A stretch of 64,000 nucleotides of DNA from JAUSFM01 sp964343705 (GTDB lineage Archaea; Nanobdellota; Nanobdellia; Woesearchaeales; UBA12501): assembly GCA_964343705.1 (NCBI GenBank), contig CAYFJX010000005.1:86619-150618 (forward strand), in the 5' to 3' direction. Shown one piece after another: positions 60,501 to 64,000 of this stretch. The notes under the pieces are model-generated. The model did not search any database. It had not been told where the DNA came from and saw nothing but the letters and a program-made list of their open reading frames with translations. Both the position numbers and the translations under genes were made by a program. How positions within the stretch are numbered: position 1 is the first letter of the stretch; every line of letters begins with the position of its first letter.

Positions 60501-61590
60501 TCTTGGCAATGTACAATCAATCAGTGACTCTATCTGGGATACTATTATTCATGAAATGGATGAAGGCGTGCACATGGCAGACTGGGTGCCAAAAGCAGAC
60601 AAGGTCTTTAACTTCCTCAACAGCATCTGTACTATTTTGAATACACTTTCTGCAATTAGTGCAGCAATTGCAGCAATTCAAGCAGGTATGACTGTGCTTG
60701 CAAACGCATGGCCATTCCTTAAACCAGCATCTCAAGCACTTACTAAAGTGAGCAGCACTATCAATGAGTTTACAGGAGGGTTTGAAAAAAGCATTGCCGG
60801 TAGTGCCTGTAACTTCCTAACTTGTACTTGGACACCTGGTCAGGAAATCCTGAAAGCATTGGGTATTAAGATGACATCCTTAGAAGATACGTTAGGTGAC
60901 TTAGCTAAGGAAGCAAACTCTCTTGATCCTGACAAAAAATTCAAATTTAATTTCCAAGCTTGGGCTAATCCTAAATCAAGCCTATGGCTGAGTTATGCAA
61001 GCTTGTGCCTTCCAGGAATTATCAGCAACTGGCAACGTCGACGAGTAATCCAATGTCAGTACATTGATTGCTTGTACAGTCAAGTTGGCGCAGGCATGCC
61101 AAAAATAACCTGTGACAAAGTATACCACTATGAAAAATGTAAAATTGAAGTTGGCGAATGGTTCTACATAATTCCATTTGCGCATGTGCACAAACAACTA
61201 GCAAGCACACTCAAAGGATTGCTTGAAAGTCCAGCAACAGTATTCATACTTTCAGGCGCAGTGTATTGTAATTATTTTGCAGAAGACAATGCCTTGGCAG
61301 CATGTAACGTACTTTGGATTCCATTCCAAGTCACACGAGTTATCAACAGTGTGAAGGCAATCATAGACACAGTCAAAGGAATGTTTGACATGCCACCAGA
61401 CATGTGTGAAGGAGTCTTTAAGAAAATTAAAGATGACCCACGATATGACCAAGCACTTGAACGACAAGAGAAGCATGGTACAGTCGATGATATTATTGCA
61501 GGTAGGACAGACACTGCTGTAAGGATTTCACAAGGCAGTGTAGATCCACAAGTAGGGGCACAAGATGAAGAGGTAGATGTATTCAACTAA
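57565..61590 (+). CDS. Giant surface protein with Ig-like repeats and cupredoxin-like domain
   Basis: N-terminal membrane segment (IIALWMCMLMITLPMYSA), several Ig-like repeats to about residue 620 (each ending near a DD-x-xPxI type strand), a Pro/Ala linker (633-672), then a cupredoxin-like domain near 680-760 (GPVYVGDTVAWSNKGQQAHT, GSEYTHVFNTPGTVNFMV). The copper site is not intact: the usual C-x-x-H-x-x-x-M end is replaced by VDQQIPG. The C-terminal 300 residues have a long helical part (ICTILNTLSAISAAIAAIQA) and Cys pairs. Likely a component of the cell surface. Confidence 0.8.
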   Translation: MKKAKLDENVKKLNIQHVQIIALWMCMLMITLPMYSANAMAVVTFDEVRVTGGDGIEDFRKDIDTTTVNVKLTSDSQVLATYLELMNDTPGTDRATAVKFQQCSPSGPQYDCSVTLPASDVSDNDKYNICINVANVEGRGNFPQTCRDARPVAQQDGNTFSAFKSVLIDRAGPQITSLTTTNTAVSVEPVDATVQVTDTSGTSAAGCVGVKSINLLQLSTAEDGTVSAAPVDQFTVNQEPATEGACVVDHTFTIETAALPNGEATTLCVLADDHFGNKHAAYEDENGPVVSNTNCFAITKDNRPPEIQQFGVNTTVGNTELAHVPARIIDVTITAQILTHTHGIGEVKANVASFARGDEDVTLTCTDNTQLLGEEAGNDHLYVCTKQVQLDPSGDQTRSLTLNVKDAGDNEQAAATSISFQLDDLSPNVLSITTPAVYNGIPVIGPGQKTVIAQIGETGAGVTGDTIKINNKATECAAVEQGVFHCALNTVTAPAGAEKVGIKVTGHDLADNALALFEDVVDVDVTPPQIVKAQLVSQTGAPNLVAGGTVILRLIVRENFAMSTADGQNKVKAQLNFDVGTPDSEFRPPVSCQPFTGPAPVAPVDAQAQLEAAAQQAADVANAPPAVVGQPGAAAPTPAPASPPATPPAEEPAADAEPAALTAEPEPEVRTFGLYDSMGSDGTPQITLVPLRGPVYVGDTVAWSNKGQQAHTVDATDRSFQSGAIAPGSEYTHVFNTPGTVNFMVDQQIPGSLEVLARPDGITGNIVAVTGMASQDTKDLWQCDWEVTNVKKPGKLQATFTGSTDIAGNKLVDANGNSQQLNVNDFYMVYTDRLGNEHEIHPSDWQSGVAQEGLTPSEYAITAIMTSPVVDAKGLEVRSLPVFFELDIEAEETGYEPASVDVASCSGADFEGGLFDQTKTKIMFSTRNTDTAHLRFGLRPGKVPETQNKLEFQCEILVVSKRGNSISAPSKTMVDFTIPLGNVQSISDSIWDTIIHEMDEGVHMADWVPKADKVFNFLNSICTILNTLSAISAAIAAIQAGMTVLANAWPFLKPASQALTKVSSTINEFTGGFEKSIAGSACNFLTCTWTPGQEILKALGIKMTSLEDTLGDLAKEANSLDPDKKFKFNFQAWANPKSSLWLSYASLCLPGIISNWQRRRVIQCQYIDCLYSQVGAGMPKITCDKVYHYEKCKIEVGEWFYIIPFAHVHKQLASTLKGLLESPATVFILSGAVYCNYFAEDNALAACNVLWIPFQVTRVINSVKAIIDTVKGMFDMPPDMCEGVFKKIKDDPRYDQALERQEKHGTVDDIIAGRTDTAVRISQGSVDPQVGAQDEEVDVFN

Positions 61591-61591
61591 A

Positions 61592-64000
61592 ATGGTAAAA
61601 CATAAACGCAAGCGGAAAACGCAACGTAACCATGAAGGATTGCGTAAAGCAGATATTCCTTCACACAAAGTGTTACCACACCAGAAACTGTACATGTTTA
61701 TGGCAGTAGTTGTACTCCTCCTCTTTTCATTTGTCTCACTTTCATACCTTCGTGTAGGATTTGGTGAGCAGGCACTGTTTGGACTTGCAGCAGACACAGG
61801 TGGTTTGTCACCTAGTATGAACCGAGAACTTAATTCACACTTTTCAATCCAAGGTAAAGGAACTCCCCGAGACGGTGCAAGGCTTAGTCCTGGCAATGAT
61901 CCTGATTCAGTGTATGTCTGGCAAAATGGTGAGTGGTATTTAGAATCATATAAAGGAATTCCTAACATGGCGTCAACAGCGCCTCCTGAACAACGAGGAG
62001 CACCACCTCCTGCAGCAGCACCAGCTCCAGAGCCTGCAAAGAAAAAAGCCAAGAAAAAGAAAAAAGCAAAACCTAAGCCTGCTGCAATAGGGGATCCTCG
62101 GACAGTGGATGATGTAGGGGAGCTCCAACGAATTGGAAGAGAGCTCTATGCACAAGCATCACAAACAAAAGATCCTGCAAAAAAAGAACAGCTTTTGGCT
62201 GATGCACTTTATGCTTCTAAAAAAGCACACAAACGTGGAGGGCCAAGCTATAATCCTTACATTGAAGAAGAACTCAAGAAAGTACGAGCAGCTCGTGCAC
62301 CGCCAGCTGCAGATTCTAACCAAGAAAGTCTTACAGGAAGTTTTAGAAGAATGGGTTTTGGAGATCCAAAAGAAGGGGATGAAATTAATGATCATATGTT
62401 TAGAGATGGAAAATGGGTTCCCAAGTCAGCAGCACCAGTTGATTCTGAAGATGCTCCTCCAGCTCGACGTGCGCCACTTGAGTCTCGTGATGCTGAGGAT
62501 AAACCTCCTGGACCAAGACCTCCACTTGAAGAGCATGATCCACAGGATGCTCCTCCAGAAGAGCGACGAGTGGAAGTAAGCTTTGGTACAGATGCACATG
62601 GTCAAGAAATAAACTATAATGTAAATGCACAAGGACACATATTTATTGATAATAAAAGAATTGATCCTGAACGAGAACGTCTTCTCAAAGAACGTATTCC
62701 TCAATTTAGAGCAGCACAACGACAAGCACGACAACCAGAAGCAGAACCTACACCTGCACCTGACATTGATGCTCCAGAATGGGAAGGGAGAGCAGACGAA
62801 GGCATTGGTGGCTTTGCAGTTCCAGCTCCACGGATAGGAGATGAAGGGGATGAATCTGTGGGTATTGATGCACCACATGTGCGTGCAGAACGAGCACCAC
62901 CTCCAGAAGAACACATGGGTCCACCACCTGCACCAGCTGCAGAAGCAAAACTTGTTGAAGCACACACAAAAAGACATGAGGGCTCATCAACTAAAGACCT
63001 CACTGATAAACTAGGAACTGCTGGCTTAAGTGACTCAGAGAAAAAAGCTATTGAAACTATTCTTGTAGACCGCGGTGAACCTCTTAGGGGTGCTGCAGCA
63101 CGACCTGATGTTCCAGAACCACGAATTGGTGCAGGAGATGATGAATCAGTTGGTCTGGGTGATGCTGATCCTCTAGCTGCACGACGAGCGAGCAGAGATG
63201 CTCGACGAACAGCATTTGACGCAGCAGGTCCAGGACTTGAAGAAAGAGCACCAGGTACTCCACCAGGTGGCCCAGCAGCAGAAGCACCACCAAGACGTGT
63301 GGTTGCGGTGGCGGTTGGACCTGCTGGAATGGGATCAGCACGAACAGCATGTACCAAACAAAACCCTGGTGCTACTTGTAAAGCTAAAGTTTTTGGTGGT
63401 AAAGTACATTATGTTCCAGAAGATGTAGATATGGGTGAAGAAATTGCAAAACTAGAACCACTTCCAACAGGAGAATACCCAGATGTTCCAGCTCCTCGGG
63501 TTGATGCAGATGGTGACGCAAGTGCAGACATTGGTGATGTTCGAGGGGATGCAGCACTACGAGAAGAATCAAGAGCAGCAGCTGGTATTCCAGAACGAGA
63601 ACCAGGTGTTCCACCAGAAGCAGCAGCAAAAGCTGCAGCAGCTCCAAAAGCAGATCCGCGAGTAGCAACAGCACTTGATAAGAAAAACGCAGAAACAGCC
63701 TTTACACGATTTGCAGAAGAACGAGAACGATGTAAAGGATACAGCGCACCAGGTGCGTGTATTAGTGATCGATATGCAAAAATGAAAACTGAAATTTGCC
63801 AAGGAAGTATTGGTTGTGAACAATTATATGCAAAAAGTGTTCGTGAAGACAGCCCAGGTGGTCATGATCTTCCACAAGATGTAGCACTTGCTGTTGGGGC
63901 AATTGAACCTCCAAGAGAAGAGGGTGAAAGACTTGCAGCAGGAGATCTTGAACCAAGGCCAGTAGCATCACCAGGTGCAGGAGCAAGAGCATCACGAACA
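61592..64000 (+). CDS. Large Pro/Ala-rich surface or envelope protein (partial, cut by window edge)
   Basis: An ATG at 61592 opens a frame that stays open to base 64000 (803 codons). It has a basic start (MVKHKRKRKTQRN), one membrane helix (LYMFMAVVVLLLFSFVSLSY), a Lys/Ala/Pro linker (EPAKKKAKKKKKAKPKPAA) and then many short degenerate repeats with the core PxPRIGDxxDESVG (for example near nt 62825 and 63115). Two cysteine clusters appear late (ARTACTKQNPGATCKAKV; RCKGYSAPGACIS). It begins 2 nt after the stop of the 1341-aa gene, so the three giants form one operon. Confidence 0.75.
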   Translation, partial: MVKHKRKRKTQRNHEGLRKADIPSHKVLPHQKLYMFMAVVVLLLFSFVSLSYLRVGFGEQALFGLAADTGGLSPSMNRELNSHFSIQGKGTPRDGARLSPGNDPDSVYVWQNGEWYLESYKGIPNMASTAPPEQRGAPPPAAAPAPEPAKKKAKKKKKAKPKPAAIGDPRTVDDVGELQRIGRELYAQASQTKDPAKKEQLLADALYASKKAHKRGGPSYNPYIEEELKKVRAARAPPAADSNQESLTGSFRRMGFGDPKEGDEINDHMFRDGKWVPKSAAPVDSEDAPPARRAPLESRDAEDKPPGPRPPLEEHDPQDAPPEERRVEVSFGTDAHGQEINYNVNAQGHIFIDNKRIDPERERLLKERIPQFRAAQRQARQPEAEPTPAPDIDAPEWEGRADEGIGGFAVPAPRIGDEGDESVGIDAPHVRAERAPPPEEHMGPPPAPAAEAKLVEAHTKRHEGSSTKDLTDKLGTAGLSDSEKKAIETILVDRGEPLRGAAARPDVPEPRIGAGDDESVGLGDADPLAARRASRDARRTAFDAAGPGLEERAPGTPPGGPAAEAPPRRVVAVAVGPAGMGSARTACTKQNPGATCKAKVFGGKVHYVPEDVDMGEEIAKLEPLPTGEYPDVPAPRVDADGDASADIGDVRGDAALREESRAAAGIPEREPGVPPEAAAKAAAAPKADPRVATALDKKNAETAFTRFAEERERCKGYSAPGACISDRYAKMKTEICQGSIGCEQLYAKSVREDSPGGHDLPQDVALAVGAIEPPREEGERLAAGDLEPRPVASPGAGARASRT

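Noticed and set aside
57565..61590. Functional blue copper protein
   Set aside because: The domain has the fold pattern but lacks the Cys-His-Met end of the copper site.
1..64000. CRISPR array, rRNA genes, restriction-modification or known defence operon
   Set aside because: No regularly spaced repeats, no rRNA sequence and no Cas, methylase or restriction proteins were seen; the only toxin-antitoxin-type genes are the VapBC pairs, the PIN/RHH pair and a lone nucleotidyltransferase.

Overview
This AT-rich window comes from an archaeon. The evidence is an archaeal/eukaryotic-type TrpRS, L7Ae, eS28, eL24, aEF-2, Pth2, an AMP phosphorylase, TATA boxes about 25 nt before many starts, GGAGGTGAT-type ribosome binding sites, and bulge-helix-bulge introns in tRNAs. 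Class III (pilin-like) signal peptides of the KRGQISVF kind, many small Cys-rich secreted proteins and few complete metabolic pathways suggest a DPANN-like lineage, perhaps near Woesearchaeota. That placement is inference. No rRNA, CRISPR array or intact insertion sequence is visible.

Layout. 1-7.3 kb: a minus-strand operon of a zinc ribbon, two giant related proteins of unknown family and a membrane-anchored Hanks-type kinase that runs off the left edge. 7.4-10.4 kb: small zinc ribbon, thioredoxin, NYN nuclease, VapBC, a PEP-enzyme remnant and a Hel308-like helicase that stops after its first RecA domain. 10.4-16 kb: tRNA-Leu with a T-loop intron, MTA phosphorylase, phosphoglycerate mutase and enolase, TrpRS. 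16-29.7 kb: secreted and membrane proteins, a nucleotidyltransferase with paired operators, a second divergent kinase, ferredoxin, Pth2, a frameshifted NIF3 gene and a Fis-like regulator. 29.8-36.1 kb: AMP phosphorylase, AI-2E permease, JAMM protease, tRNA-Thr with an intron beside a 210-bp element with target-site duplication, VapBC, and a tRNA-Val nested inside halves of another tRNA-Val. 36-48 kb: LamG surface protein, methyltransferase, acyl-CoA dehydrogenase, a radical SAM gene cut by an in-frame TGA, prepilin peptidase, Cys-rich lipoproteins and two unknowns. 48-53 kb: translation cluster L7Ae-eS28-eL24-Ndk-LAGLIDADG endonuclease-EF-2. 53-64 kb: acetyltransferase, a convergent PIN/RHH pair and three very large surface-protein genes.

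Most striking: the EF-2 gene is broken inside its GTP-binding P-loop by 32 nt that form a bulge-helix-bulge. Cutting both bulges at the standard place rebuilds His-Ile-Asp-His-Gly-Lys exactly. A free-standing LAGLIDADG endonuclease gene sits directly upstream, which suggests an mRNA intron that spreads with help from its neighbour. A second theme is RNA-level structure: a two-hairpin element present three times with compensatory changes, tRNA fragments next to all three tRNA genes, and a K-turn-like leader before L7Ae.
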